DNA from: Lysobacteraceae bacterium NML03-0222
GTDB lineage: Bacteria; Pseudomonadota; Gammaproteobacteria; Xanthomonadales; Xanthomonadaceae
NCBI GenBank assembly: GCA_002798195.1
Contig: NWQM01000012.1
Coordinates: forward strand, 23,639-87,638
Reading direction: 5' to 3'
DNA length: 64,000 nucleotides
Part shown: one piece after another, positions 32,998-42,118 of the stretch
How positions within the stretch are numbered: the stretch's first letter is position 1
How the letters are laid out: each line of letters starts with the position of its first letter
Translations under genes and position numbers: made by a program
Notes under the pieces: model-generated
The model's database searches: none
Seen by the model: only the letters and a program-made list of their open reading frames with translations
Told to the model about the DNA's origin: nothing

Positions 32998-34022
32998 CAG
33001 TGTGCTCCAATCAGGCGGGGTTCGGGCTCGATGGCGACGCCAAAGCGCGTTGCAACCGATGCGGCGATTTCGCGTGCCAATGCCAGAAGCTCGCTGCCGC
33101 GCGCCGCGCCGTGATTGACCAGCACCAGGGCATGTTCGGCCGAAACCCCGGCATCGCCTTGGCGCTTGCCTTTCCAGCCGCATTGGTCAATCAGCCAAGC
33201 GGCAGAGAGTTTGCCAAAATCGGACTGCCCTGCGGGAAATACCGGCAGGTTCGGATACTGCGCGCGCAGGGCATCGGCCTTGGACTGCGGCACGATCGGG
33301 TTTTTGAAAAAGCTGCCGGCATTGCCGATGCGCTGCGGATCGGGCAGTTTGCGCTGGCGGATGCGTATCACCGCCGCGGCCACATCTTGTGGGGTGGGTG
33401 TGCGGATACCTGCCCGGGCAAGTTCGGTATCCAGTCCGGCATAAGCCAGCTGCAACCGTGGCTGGCGCCAGAGGCGGAACTTCACCCGTAGCACTGCATA
33501 GCGCTGCGGGTCGGCCTTGAAGGCACTGTCGCGGTAGGAAAAACCGCATTCGGCATGCGACCACCAGCGGGTTTGTCCACTATGGCGGTCATGAACCTGC
33601 ACTTGCTCAATCAAGTCCATCACTTCCACGCCATAGGCGCCGATATTCTGGATGGGGGCAGCGCCCACCGTGCCGGGGATCAGCGCCAGGTTTTCCAGGC
33701 CATAAGCCCCGGCGGCCAGGCAGTGCATGACGAACGCATGCCAAATCACCCCGGCGCTGGCGGTAATGCTGATACGTTCACCGTGGTTTTCAGACATTTC
33801 GATGCGCTTGTCCAGCACTTGCACGGCGCTGTCGATTTGCTCGGTGACAAACAGCAGATTGCTGCCGCCCCCCAGCATCAGCGCAGTCGAACCTGCCTGC
33901 CGTAGCGCTTCGGGCAGGGCATCGACATCATCAACCTGATACAGGCAGCAGGCACGCGCGGGCAGGGCAAAGCTGTTGGCGAGTGGCTGATCGGGCAGGG
34001 CAGTGAAACCGGGGCTGCTCAT
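32994..34022 (-). CDS. murB: UDP-N-acetylmuramate dehydrogenase
   Basis: The protein has 342 residues from the ATG at 34022, which shares one base with the pyrD stop. It is the FAD enzyme that reduces enolpyruvyl-UDP-GlcNAc to UDP-MurNAc. It has the type I (E. coli-like) architecture. Visible are the FAD motif MLGGGSNLLF, IPGTVGAAPIQNIGAYG, YRDSAFK with the catalytic tyrosine region, and GNAGSFFKNP with the catalytic serine. Coupling to pyrD by overlap suggests a shared transcript. Confidence 0.96.
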   Translation of the reverse strand: MSSPGFTALPDQPLANSFALPARACCLYQVDDVDALPEALRQAGSTALMLGGGSNLLFVTEQIDSAVQVLDKRIEMSENHGERISITASAGVIWHAFVMHCLAAGAYGLENLALIPGTVGAAPIQNIGAYGVEVMDLIEQVQVHDRHSGQTRWWSHAECGFSYRDSAFKADPQRYAVLRVKFRLWRQPRLQLAYAGLDTELARAGIRTPTPQDVAAAVIRIRQRKLPDPQRIGNAGSFFKNPIVPQSKADALRAQYPNLPVFPAGQSDFGKLSAAWLIDQCGWKGKRQGDAGVSAEHALVLVNHGAARGSELLALAREIAASVATRFGVAIEPEPRLIGAHW

Positions 34023-35077
34023 CAGTCCGGCACTCGGCCACTGGCGGGGGCTTCCTTGCGGCGACGGATGGCTTCCACGCATTCGCCGACCAAAGCCGGG
34101 CCGCGATAGATAAGGCCACTGTAAACCTGCACCAGTTGCGCGCCGGCAACGGTTTTGGCGACCGCATCGGCGCCGGAAACAATGCCGCCAACGCCGACCA
34201 GCGGGATGGATTCAGGCAGGCGGGTGCGCAGGCGGCGCAGGCAGGCGGTGGAGCGGGAGAGCAGTGGTGCACCGGAAAGGCCGCCGACTTGCTGCGCCAG
34301 GGGATGTTGCTGTACCTCCAGCCGCGATACGGTGGTATTGGTGGCGATGACGCCATCCACGGCCATGTCAGCCAGCACCCGTGCAGCTGCATCCAGATCT
34401 TCATCACTGAGGTCGGGGGCGATTTTCACCAGCAGAGGTACCCGCCTGCCATGCTGGCTGCCCAGCCGCTCCTGCGCCTCGCGCAGTGCGCCGAGCAGGC
34501 TGCGCAGTTGCTGCTCTTCCTGCAATTCGCGCAGCCCTGCGGTATTGGGCGAGGAGATATTGACGGTGATGTAATCGGCCAGCGGATAAACGCGTTCCAT
34601 GCAGTGCAGATAGTCGCTGGCGGCGTTTTCGTTTTCAGTGTCCTTGTTCTTGCCGATATTGATACCGAGGATGCCGGGGCGGTGTTGCAAGGCTTCGACA
34701 TTGCGCACCAAGGCATCCACGCCGTCGTTATTGAAACCCATGCGGTTGATGATGGCCTGATGCTCGGGCAGGCGGAACAGCCGTGGCGCCGGGTTGCCCG
34801 CTTGCGGGCGGGGCGTGATGGTGCCGATTTCCACCGAACCAAAGCCGAGCGCAAACAGCGCCTTGATATGGTCACCGTTTTTATCAAGTCCCGCCGCCAG
34901 ACCGACCGGATTGGGGAACGTCAGGCCAAAAGCCTTGACTGGAAGAGGGCGGGCAGGCTTGGGCAGCAGCAGTCCGGCAATGCCACTGCCAACGGCGATA
35001 TCGGCCCAGCGCAATGCCAGCTTATGCGCGCGCTCTGGCTCAAGTCGAAACAGATAGGGGCGTAATGCGGCGTACAT
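34022..35077 (-). CDS. pyrD: Dihydroorotate dehydrogenase, class 2
   Basis: The protein has 351 residues from the ATG at 35077; an in-frame ATG at 35107 is possible but extends past the usual N-terminus. This is the quinone-dependent, membrane-associated class, shown by the N-terminal amphipathic region and the catalytic serine in NISSPNTAGLR, instead of the cysteine of class 1. GLAAGLDKNGD, NRMGFNNDG and the phosphate-binding GVGGIVSGADA are in place. It oxidises dihydroorotate to orotate in pyrimidine synthesis, feeding electrons to the same quinone pool as Sdh and Nqr. Confidence 0.97.
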   Translation of the reverse strand: MYAALRPYLFRLEPERAHKLALRWADIAVGSGIAGLLLPKPARPLPVKAFGLTFPNPVGLAAGLDKNGDHIKALFALGFGSVEIGTITPRPQAGNPAPRLFRLPEHQAIINRMGFNNDGVDALVRNVEALQHRPGILGINIGKNKDTENENAASDYLHCMERVYPLADYITVNISSPNTAGLRELQEEQQLRSLLGALREAQERLGSQHGRRVPLLVKIAPDLSDEDLDAAARVLADMAVDGVIATNTTVSRLEVQQHPLAQQVGGLSGAPLLSRSTACLRRLRTRLPESIPLVGVGGIVSGADAVAKTVAGAQLVQVYSGLIYRGPALVGECVEAIRRRKEAPASGRVPD

Positions 35078-35084
35078 AAGTTTT

Positions 35085-35375
35085 CTAGTATGACGAAAGT
35101 ATGCCAATCCCGATCAGGCCGCCAAAGAATAGCAACACGACAAGAAGGACAAGCAGATAAAGCCCGGCGACCATATACCCCATTACCAGCCCGGCCAGAG
35201 CCAAGCCATCGCCTTCATAGCGCTCAGGTGCACGGCGGATTTCGCTGCGTGCCATATGCCCGGTGATGATGGCGATGATCGCCGTGATACCGGTGAAAAA
35301 GCCCAAAATTCCGCAAACCAAGCTGGCAACGGCCATACCGCTGGTTTGGCGTGGATAGACCGGCGGCAGGTTCAT
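35085..35375 (-). CDS. DUF4190 membrane protein (second of pair)
   Basis: This 96-residue protein starts at 35375 inside the stop of the gene before it (ATGA overlap). It has two hydrophobic segments separated by a polar loop with MARSEIRRAPERYEGDGLALAGLVMGY. This HMARSEI..GxGLAxAGLVLGY pattern is the core of DUF4190, a family of small membrane proteins of unknown function. Its stop is seven bases before the preferred pyrD start, so pyrD may be read through from here. It is paralogous to the preceding gene. Confidence 0.8.
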   Translation of the reverse strand: MNLPPVYPRQTSGMAVASLVCGILGFFTGITAIIAIITGHMARSEIRRAPERYEGDGLALAGLVMGYMVAGLYLLVLLVVLLFFGGLIGIGILSSY

Positions 35376-35686
35376 GGCTGGATACCTCCGGAAGCTAGTG
35401 TCATCAGGATATAGGCGGCGATGGAAAGATAGCCGATAACCAAGCCGACAAAGGCGAGTGCGCGGCCTTTGTAGTGCTCCGGAGATTTGCGGATTTCCGC
35501 CAGTGCAAAATGACAGGCAGCGATACCACTGGCAGTGGCAAGCAGGGCGATAAGCAGCCCGAATGAGGCATAGCCCCAGCTTGGCGGTTTCCACGGGAAA
35601 AACTCCAGCGGCAGCCCGCAAACAGCGGCAATCAGGCCGATGATGGCAAATGTATTGAGCTGCTTTTCAGGTTGAGCCAGCATCAT
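35372..35686 (-). CDS. DUF4190 membrane protein (first of pair)
   Basis: The protein has 104 residues from the ATG at 35686; a GTG at 35704 or the ATG at 35683 are alternatives, and none has a clear ribosome binding site. Three hydrophobic stretches are visible, with a polar loop HFALAEIRKSPEHYKGRALAFVGLVIGY like that of its downstream paralogue. The pair overlaps by four bases, as expected for subunits made in equal amounts, and could form a hetero-oligomer. No function is known for the family. Confidence 0.75.
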   Translation of the reverse strand: MMLAQPEKQLNTFAIIGLIAAVCGLPLEFFPWKPPSWGYASFGLLIALLATASGIAACHFALAEIRKSPEHYKGRALAFVGLVIGYLSIAAYILMTLASGGIQP

Positions 35687-35742
35687 GACTTGGGCGTGTG
35701 CCACCTGCCCGCATCAGCGATACGGGCAGGAGCAAGGTGCCA

Positions 35743-37275
35743 TTACAGGTCGAACTTGATGCCTTGCGCCAGCGGCAATGCGTCGGAGTAGTTGATGGTA
35801 TTGGTCTGGCGGCGCATATAGGCCTTCCAGGCATCGGAGCCGGATTCACGGCCGCCGCCAGTTTCCTTCTCGCCACCGAAGGCGCCGCCGATTTCCGCAC
35901 CGCTGGTGCCAATATTGACGTTGGCGATACCGCAGTCCGAGCCGCTGGCGGCCAGGAACGCTTCGGCACGCTTGAGGTTGGTGGTGAAAATGGCCGAAGA
36001 CAGACCCTGCGGCACGGCATTTTGCATGTCGATGGCTTCATCAATGTCGCGATACTTCATCACGTACAGAATCGGCGCAAAGGTTTCGTGCTGCACCACT
36101 TCGGCATCGTTGCCAAGGCCGGTGACAATTGCCGGCTTCACGAAGAAGCCCTTGCCGTCGATCTTTTCGCCGCCCACTTCGACCTTGCCGCCGGTGGCCT
36201 TGGCCTTGGCGATGGCATCGAGGAACGCATCCACACCTTCTTGCGAATTGAGCGGGCCGACCAGATTGGCCGCATCGGTCGGGTCGCCGATCTTGCCTTC
36301 CACCTGACGGTAGGCGGCGATCAGCTTTTCCAGCACGGTATCGTAAATCGACTCATGCACAATCAGGCGACGGGTGGTGGTGCAGCGCTGGCCGCAGGTG
36401 CCGACCGCGCCGAACACGATTGCCGGAATGGCAAGTTTCAGATCGGCGCTTTCATCGACGATGATGGCGTTATTGCCACCCAGCTCCAGTAGGCTGCGCC
36501 CCATGCGGCGAGCGACGCGCTCACCAACGATGCGGCCGACGCGGGTAGAACCGGTGAAGCTCACCAGCGCCACACGCTTGTCATCGACAAATTCCTGCGC
36601 CAGCTCGGTGCCGGCATCGTTGAACAGGAAGAAAATATCCGGGAAACCGCCAGCCTTCAGTGCCTCGTTGCAGATTTTCATGCTGGCAATCGCCGATAGC
36701 GGAGTCTTGGGCGAGGGCTTCCATACGGTGATATCGCCGCAAATGGCAGCGATGAAGCTGTTCCAAGCCCAGACGGCTACAGGGAAGTTGAAGGCGGAAA
36801 TCACGCCAACGATGCCAATCGGATGCCATTGCTCATACATGCGGTGGCCGGGACGTTCGCTGTGCATGGTCAGGCCATACAGCTGGCGGGAAAGACCGAC
36901 GGCAAACTCGCCGATATCAATCATTTCCTGCACTTCACCATCGCCCTCAGGCTTGGACTTGCCCATTTCCAGCGCCACCAGCGAGCCCAGTGCATCCTTG
37001 TGGGTGCGCAGCGCATCGGCACACAAGCGGATGGCCTCGCCACGCTTGGGCGCGGGCATCTTGCGCCAGACTTTGAAAGCCGCTTCGGCGCGCTCCATGA
37101 TGAGCTGGTAGTCAGCGCGGCTGGAGGCATGCACCTTGCCCAGCACTTCGCCCGTGGTCGGATTGACTGGCTCCAGCACGCCGGCATCAGTGGTCTTGGA
37201 CCACTCACCATTGCCAAGATAGGTGCCGGACTCAACGGCGGACAGGCCAAGCTTTTCAAGAACGGGATGCGACAT
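35743..37275 (-). CDS. amaB: ALDH7-type aldehyde dehydrogenase (AmaB-like)
   Basis: The protein has 510 residues from the ATG at 37275. It follows the ALDH7 (antiquitin) pattern: NFPVAVWAWN, SFTGSTRVGR with the cofactor loop, LELGGNNAIIVDE and the catalytic cysteine in GTCGQRCTTTRR. ALDH7 enzymes oxidise alpha-aminoadipic semialdehyde in lysine breakdown, and AmaB is the bacterial name. Other aldehydes such as betaine aldehyde are also used by the family, so the exact substrate is an inference. It stands alone between the DUF4190 pair and a tRNA. Confidence 0.88.
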   Translation of the reverse strand: MSHPVLEKLGLSAVESGTYLGNGEWSKTTDAGVLEPVNPTTGEVLGKVHASSRADYQLIMERAEAAFKVWRKMPAPKRGEAIRLCADALRTHKDALGSLVALEMGKSKPEGDGEVQEMIDIGEFAVGLSRQLYGLTMHSERPGHRMYEQWHPIGIVGVISAFNFPVAVWAWNSFIAAICGDITVWKPSPKTPLSAIASMKICNEALKAGGFPDIFFLFNDAGTELAQEFVDDKRVALVSFTGSTRVGRIVGERVARRMGRSLLELGGNNAIIVDESADLKLAIPAIVFGAVGTCGQRCTTTRRLIVHESIYDTVLEKLIAAYRQVEGKIGDPTDAANLVGPLNSQEGVDAFLDAIAKAKATGGKVEVGGEKIDGKGFFVKPAIVTGLGNDAEVVQHETFAPILYVMKYRDIDEAIDMQNAVPQGLSSAIFTTNLKRAEAFLAASGSDCGIANVNIGTSGAEIGGAFGGEKETGGGRESGSDAWKAYMRRQTNTINYSDALPLAQGIKFDL

Positions 37276-37326
37276 GAACAAGAACTCCAAGTGTGCACAT
37301 GAAAGGCCGGATGCCCGGCCGCGAAA

Positions 37327-37403
<77 letters not shown>

Positions 37404-37671
37404 ATGGGGTTGGGGGTGAAACTGTGCAGTCAGTGGGCAGTCTATGGTGTCAAAATGCCAATTTGTTCATTGCATCTGATGCCAGATGTACATGAATTTC
37501 AGGCGTTTTGTAGTCTGCATGACTGGCAGGCATTGTACCTGCCCAAGAGCAGGCCTGCCATGAGTAAATGTGCAAGTGCTCCATCGGGAGCAACAGCCAT
37601 TGGAAAGACGGCCTCCTGGGAAGCAGCCTTGATATCACGACTGAAGGCGCACGCCGCCGAAGCCGGGCAGC

Positions 37672-38160
37672 TTACAAGCGGCTGAAAGACCAGCTTTGCG
37701 GCTTGCCATCCTGGTAGGGCATGACGCCGTGGAAAATGCGCGGGTCATCATCAAATACCAGTGGCAGGAAATGGCGATCGCCCTCCCACATGGGAAGTGT
37801 GTGTAACTGATTCAGATCAATCCATTGAAGTGAGCCCTCGGGGTTTTCCGTATAAGGCTCGCCTTCAAACGCGGTAATCAGGAAGATGAAGCCCAGCCAG
37901 TCTTCACCATGCTTGCCAAAGCCCGGCCAGCTGATGGTGCCACGCAGGCTCAACGCGGTGCATTCAATACCGGCTTCTTCGCGTATTTCGCGAATCATCC
38001 CGCTCATGACATCTTCGTTGGCTTCCAGCTTGCCGCCCAGACCGTTGTATTTTCCCAGATGCTCATCATCGCTGCGTGCATTGCGATGCACCATCAGCAC
38101 TTTGCTGCCATCGGCAGACAAGATGTAGCCGAGTGTACCGATAATTGGGGTGTAGGGCAT
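37672..38160 (-). CDS. Nudix hydrolase, MutT-like
   Basis: This 162-residue protein has a complete Nudix box at residues 43-65 (G43, E49, R57, E58, E61, E62, G64), which binds the catalytic metal. The surrounding sequence KYNGLGGKLEANED and the WPGFGKHGEDW loop resemble the 8-oxo-dGTP diphosphatase/MTH1-like group, including homologues of Xanthomonadaceae. It would remove oxidised or excess nucleotides in the cytoplasm. The gene has no operon partner. In the 268 bases between it and the tRNA I find only a 41-codon frame without supporting signals. Confidence 0.9.
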   Translation of the reverse strand: MPYTPIIGTLGYILSADGSKVLMVHRNARSDDEHLGKYNGLGGKLEANEDVMSGMIREIREEAGIECTALSLRGTISWPGFGKHGEDWLGFIFLITAFEGEPYTENPEGSLQWIDLNQLHTLPMWEGDRHFLPLVFDDDPRIFHGVMPYQDGKPQSWSFSRL

Positions 38161-38214
38161 GAGTCAGGTCGGGTATCTGGCGATGATCATGTCGCCAATA
38201 GCCAATATGGGGGG

Positions 38215-38862
38215 TCAATTTTCCGCAGCGACGCGCCGTGCCTGCATGAATTTGCCGGCCCAGTAGCCGGTATCCAGACGGGAGACCGAAACATTGCGGC
38301 CGGTTCGTGGGGAATGTACGAATTGACCGTTGCCAAGGTAAATGCCCACATGGTCAATGCGCTTGCCGGTGCGGCTGAAGAATACCAAGTCACCTTCAGC
38401 CATTTGGTCGCGGGCGATGCGCTCACCACGGGTAGCCATGTCGCGCGAAACACGTGGCAGCTCAATGCCGAGCGTATTGCGGAATACATAGCCAACCAGG
38501 CCGCTGCAATCAAAGCCTTCGGTAGTTGTCCCGCCCCAGCGATAAGGGGTGCCAAGCAGGGACAGGGCGCTTTTCAGCAGACGTTGAATGCGATTGTCTT
38601 GGGGGGTGCTGCTTGCCTGAATGGATGAAACGGCCGGTAGTGCCGGAGGCAGGGAGGCAGCGGCGAGCAAAAGGTTGGGATTGACTGTTGACGTAGACGG
38701 CGTCTTGCTTGCGGTTACTTGAGGCGAGTTGGCTTCGGTATTGTTTGCAGAAAATGCCGGAGCCGATAGCAGGGCAAGCAGCACGGCAGCCAGGATGCGG
38801 CTACTGCGATGGTGATTGGTCGGGGTGCCGGAGCGGCCGTGGAGAAGGGTTAATTTCATCAC
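38215..38862 (-). CDS. NlpC/P60 cell-wall hydrolase
   Basis: The protein has 215 residues with an N-terminal signal peptide ending near residue 39 (APAFSA). A low-complexity linker rich in Ser, Thr and Ala follows, and then the C40 peptidase domain. The catalytic triad is Cys119 in FDCSG, His171 in DHVGIY and His183 in FVHSPRTG. These enzymes cut D-Glu-diaminopimelate bonds of peptidoglycan stem peptides in the periplasm. A second paralogue is encoded 149 bases upstream on the same strand. Confidence 0.92.
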   Translation of the reverse strand: MMKLTLLHGRSGTPTNHHRSSRILAAVLLALLSAPAFSANNTEANSPQVTASKTPSTSTVNPNLLLAAASLPPALPAVSSIQASSTPQDNRIQRLLKSALSLLGTPYRWGGTTTEGFDCSGLVGYVFRNTLGIELPRVSRDMATRGERIARDQMAEGDLVFFSRTGKRIDHVGIYLGNGQFVHSPRTGRNVSVSRLDTGYWAGKFMQARRVAAEN

Positions 38863-39010
38863 GCGGTCTTCACTGTGCTAAGTCCAGCGGCGATTCTGCC
38901 GTCTCGAGCCAAAGCAAATGTTCTAAAAATGTTAATTGCCGGTTAATTTGAGTGATTTCCGTCACATTTTTAGATTTCAGGATGGGAATGCCTTGAATTC
39001 AAGTGCCGCT

Positions 39011-39577
39011 TCAAGGTCTGGCAGCGTCGCCCAGCACCCGCCGGGCGCCGGCGTAGCGGGCTTGCCAGTAGCGCCCATCCAGTCGCTCTAGGCGCACGGT
39101 GCCGCCAGTGCGTGGCGCATGGATGAAGCGACCATCACCTACATAGATGCCGACGTGGCTGACTGTGCCGCTGCTTGCAAAAAATACCAAGTCTCCGGTT
39201 GCCAGCGCGTTTTTGGCAATAGATGGCGCCGAGAGTGCGGAAAGCTCGCGGGAGGTGCGCGGCAGGCGCAGATTCAGCATGTCGCGGAAGACATAGTTCA
39301 CAAGGCCGCTGCAATCAAAGCCGCTTTCCGGGGTGTTGCCGCCCCATACATAGGGTGTGCCGACCAGGCTCAAGGCGCGCATCAATACCGAATTGGCCTG
39401 ACTGGTGCGTTCAACCGGAGTGTGCTGGGGCGGCGCGATGCTGGTTTGGGCCAGCCACTTGTCCAGCTCATTGGCCTGTGCGGCGAAGCTTGGCAGCAAG
39501 AAAATCAAGGCAGCGACAAGTGTGTTTTGCAAACGTGCTGGCGTCAAAAGCATGCTGTCTGGATAATGGCCGGACAT
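39011..39577 (-). CDS. NlpC/P60 cell-wall hydrolase (paralogue)
   Basis: The protein has 188 residues with a signal peptide ending near AAQA (residues 32-35). It has a shorter linker than its neighbour and the C40 peptidase domain with Cys89, His141 and His153. Sequence around the triad (FDCSGLVNYVFRDML) is close to that of the downstream copy, which suggests tandem duplication followed by divergence. It is divergent from slyD. The division of labour between the two copies is unknown. Confidence 0.92.
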   Translation of the reverse strand: MSGHYPDSMLLTPARLQNTLVAALIFLLPSFAAQANELDKWLAQTSIAPPQHTPVERTSQANSVLMRALSLVGTPYVWGGNTPESGFDCSGLVNYVFRDMLNLRLPRTSRELSALSAPSIAKNALATGDLVFFASSGTVSHVGIYVGDGRFIHAPRTGGTVRLERLDGRYWQARYAGARRVLGDAARP

Positions 39578-39657
39578 TTGGCTGCTCCCTGTAACTAGGA
39601 CGGCCAGAGTTTGACCTTATCCCTCCTTGAATTTCAAGTGTTTATTGCGAGTACTTC

Positions 39658-40140
39658 ATGAAGATTGAAAAAGACCGGGCCGTTCGTTTCCATTATTCCG
39701 TTGCCGAAAAAGGGCAAGAACCCGTTGAAAACTCGCATGAGCGGGGCGAGCCGCTGGCAGTGTTGATTGGTCATGGCAATATCATTCCGGGCTTGGAAAA
39801 GGCCATGGAAGGCCGCGAGGCCGGTGAAAAGTTCAGCGTGGACGTGCCCGCGGCCGAAGCGTATGGCGAGCGCCGTGAGGGCATGACCCAGCGCGTGCCG
39901 AAGAAGCACTTCCAGGGCGTCAAGCTGGAGCCGGGCATGCAGGTGGTGTTGAACACCAATTTCGGCCCGCGTGCGGTGACAGTGGTCAAGGTCGGCATGA
40001 CCGCGGTGGATATTGACCTCAACCATCCGATGGCCGGCAAGGACTTGTCGTTTGAAATCGAAATCGTTGAGGTGCGTGAAGCGAGCAAGGAGGAAATCGA
40101 GCACGGTCATGTCCACGGCGACGGTGGTCACCAGCACTGA
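39658..40140 (+). CDS. slyD: FKBP-type peptidyl-prolyl isomerase, SlyD-like
   Basis: This 160-residue cytoplasmic isomerase/chaperone begins MKIEKDRAVRFHYSV. The FKBP domain is interrupted by the insert-in-flap domain (about residues 70-125, from EAYGERREGM to DLNHPMAGKDL), the SlyD hallmark. The tail is rich in His (HGHVHGDGGHQH) and can bind nickel, though it is shorter than in E. coli. SlyD accelerates proline isomerisation and supplies nickel to hydrogenase; no hydrogenase is seen here. A clear terminator follows. Confidence 0.93.
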   Translation: MKIEKDRAVRFHYSVAEKGQEPVENSHERGEPLAVLIGHGNIIPGLEKAMEGREAGEKFSVDVPAAEAYGERREGMTQRVPKKHFQGVKLEPGMQVVLNTNFGPRAVTVVKVGMTAVDIDLNHPMAGKDLSFEIEIVEVREASKEEIEHGHVHGDGGHQH

Positions 40141-40155
40141 TGGATTGAATCAATG

Positions 40156-40182
40156 CGGCCCGGTTCATGCCGGGCCGTTTTT
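40156..40182 (+). terminator. Terminator after slyD
   Basis: CGGCCCGG (40156-40163) pairs with CCGGGCCG (40170-40177) around TTCATG and is followed by TTTTT. It precedes the next gene by 17 bases. Confidence 0.9.
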
Positions 40183-40199
40183 GTTACCGGGTAGAAATC

Positions 40200-41456
40200 A
40201 TGAAACTAGATAGCGATGTGGTCGTGGTCGGGGCAGGGGCAGTTGGCCTGTGCACCGCGCTGGCGCTGGCCGAAGCCGGCCGGAGTGTGAAGGTGATTGA
40301 TACCAAGGGTGTGGCGGCAGGTGCTTCACATGGCAACTGCGGCACCTTGACGCCCAGCCACGCGCCGCCGTTGGCAGCGCCGGGCACCATCATGACGGCA
40401 TTGCGCTGGATGTTTACACCCGATGCGCCGCTGTATGTGCATCCGAAAATGGATCCGCGCCTGTGGCGCTGGCTGATGCGTTTTGCATTGCGCTGCAACG
40501 AGCGTGACTGGCGGCGCAGTGCGCAGGGCAAATACACCTTGCTGGCCGATTCCAGGCAGCGTATCCAGGACTGGATTGCGCATTACCAGCTGGCCTGCGA
40601 GTTTCAGGAAAGCGGTCAGGACTATGTATTCCGCGAAGCCAAGGTGTTTGAGGAGGAGCAGTTTGAAATCCCGCTGCTGCGCGAGCTGGGCATTTCCGTG
40701 GAACTTGTGGACGGTGCCGAATACGAGCGCCGCGAGCCGGCCTTCAAGCCCGGTCTTGCCGGCGCGATCCGCTTTGCCGGGGATGCCATGCTGCGCCCGG
40801 ATGCCTATGTGCACGAGCTGGCACGGGTGGCGCGCGAGAAGGGGGTACAGATCCTCGGCGATTGTGCCTTGCAGCGCGTACAGGAAGAAAATGACCACTG
40901 TGTATTGCACACCTCTCGCGGGGTGATGCGTGCCGGCGAAATGGTGCTGGCCGCAGGCGCTTGGTCGGCGCTGCTGGGCGAGGCAGTGGGAGCGCCCTGG
41001 CTGCGCTCAGTTATCCAGCCTGGCAAAGGGTATTCGATTACTTATGATGCACCGGCACTGGTGCCGAGTACCCCGGTGATTTTGCGGCCTTGCTCGGTCT
41101 GCGTCACCGCTTGGGGCAGTGGCTACCGACTGGGCAGCACCATGGAGTTTTCTGGCTATGACGATACGCTCAACGAGCGCCGTCTGGCGGCGCTTGAGCG
41201 CGGTGCTGCCGAGTTTTTGCATCAACCGCTGGGGCCGCGGGTGCGCGAGCGCTGGTTTGGCTGGCGGCCGATGTCGCTGGACGATATGCCATTGATTGGC
41301 CGGATTCCGGGGCGTGCGCGCAGCTGGATGGCAGCAGGCCACGGCATGATGGGCATCGGCATGAGTGCCGGCACCGGACAGCTTCTGGCCGACATGATGA
41401 CCGGGCGCGAGCCGGCGGTGAATCCGGCGCCATTCTCGCCAACGCGCTTTGCCTGA
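40200..41456 (+). CDS. DadA-like D-amino acid dehydrogenase
   Basis: The protein has 418 residues from the ATG at 40200. It is an FAD oxidoreductase of the DAO fold with VVVGAGAVGLCTAL at residues 9-22, GAWSALLG and the C-terminal GHGMMGIGMSAGTGQLLADM block. DadA oxidises D-amino acids, mainly D-alanine, and passes electrons to quinone at the membrane. Homology to DadA is good, but hydroxyproline and other FAD amino acid dehydrogenases share the pattern, so the substrate is less certain. It lies 17 bases after the slyD terminator. Confidence 0.87.
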   Translation: MKLDSDVVVVGAGAVGLCTALALAEAGRSVKVIDTKGVAAGASHGNCGTLTPSHAPPLAAPGTIMTALRWMFTPDAPLYVHPKMDPRLWRWLMRFALRCNERDWRRSAQGKYTLLADSRQRIQDWIAHYQLACEFQESGQDYVFREAKVFEEEQFEIPLLRELGISVELVDGAEYERREPAFKPGLAGAIRFAGDAMLRPDAYVHELARVAREKGVQILGDCALQRVQEENDHCVLHTSRGVMRAGEMVLAAGAWSALLGEAVGAPWLRSVIQPGKGYSITYDAPALVPSTPVILRPCSVCVTAWGSGYRLGSTMEFSGYDDTLNERRLAALERGAAEFLHQPLGPRVRERWFGWRPMSLDDMPLIGRIPGRARSWMAAGHGMMGIGMSAGTGQLLADMMTGREPAVNPAPFSPTRFA

Positions 41457-41472
41457 AAAATCAGGCAGCCGC

Positions 41473-41505
41473 AAAAGCCGTCTTGGCTCACAAGGCGGCT
41501 TTTTT
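41473..41505. terminator. Bidirectional terminator between dadA-like gene and exoD
   Basis: A 13-base stem with one GT pair (41473-41485 with 41491-41503) around GCTCA has an A-run on the left and a T-run on the right. It separates two convergent genes. Confidence 0.88.
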
Positions 41506-41512
41506 CGGGTTC

Positions 41513-42118
41513 TCAGAAAAGCTTTCCGGCAATGTTCAGCAGTTCGCCGGAAGCCAGGCCAATGCCGGTGATGGCGATGCCGCCGGTCGTCCAGCCAATG
41601 AGCAGCAGGCGGCCATCGCGCTCCAGCAGGCCAAGGGCGATAGGCAGCAGTAGCAGGGCAAACAGGGCATTGGTGAACGGGATGGGCAGCGATAGCAGGA
41701 TGCCCAAAAGAATCAACAGCAGCCCGGTGAGCATGGTGGCGCTCGGATGGTCAATCAACAGTAGCCAGCGTGGCTTGGCCCAGCGCTCCAGTCGTCCGAA
41801 CCATTTGTCAAAGCGGCGCTCGAAACGACTGATGAGCTTGCGCTCCGGACCACGTTCGGCCAGAAACCGCGGCAGCCACAGATGCTGGCGCAATAACAGC
41901 AAATGCAGGCCGACCAGTACCGTGACCGGGGCGGCGATAACGGCGGCAACTCCCGGGAAAAAAGCCAATGGCACGGCCAGGAACAGCAGCACCCCAAAGG
42001 CGCGACGGCCAAGGCCGCCAAGCAGGTTGCCAAGCTCTAGCACGTCATCGGGTGCGCCTTCGGTCAGCTTTTCCAAAAGCGCGCGCGTGCCGGTACGGCC
42101 AAACCCGGCTTCATTCAT
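41513..42118 (-). CDS. ExoD-family membrane protein
   Basis: The protein has 201 residues from the ATG at 42118, which lies 8 bases inside the 3' end of the CorC-like gene. There are about five hydrophobic helices with short charged loops. Family marks are the DVLELGNLLGGLGRRAFGVLLFL start, PGVAAVIAAP and the PIPFTNALFALLLLPIALGLLERDG block. ExoD was named in Sinorhizobium for a role in exopolysaccharide production, but its mechanism is unknown. A second, diverged ExoD-family gene lies at 62300 in this window. Confidence 0.88.
   Translation of the reverse strand: MNEAGFGRTGTRALLEKLTEGAPDDVLELGNLLGGLGRRAFGVLLFLAVPLAFFPGVAAVIAAPVTVLVGLHLLLLRQHLWLPRFLAERGPERKLISRFERRFDKWFGRLERWAKPRWLLLIDHPSATMLTGLLLILLGILLSLPIPFTNALFALLLLPIALGLLERDGRLLLIGWTTGGIAITGIGLASGELLNIAGKLF

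Noticed and set aside
37560..37685. 41-codon plus-strand frame between tRNA-Arg and the Nudix gene
   Set aside because: No ribosome binding site or family resemblance, and it overlaps the 3' end of the Nudix gene on the other strand.
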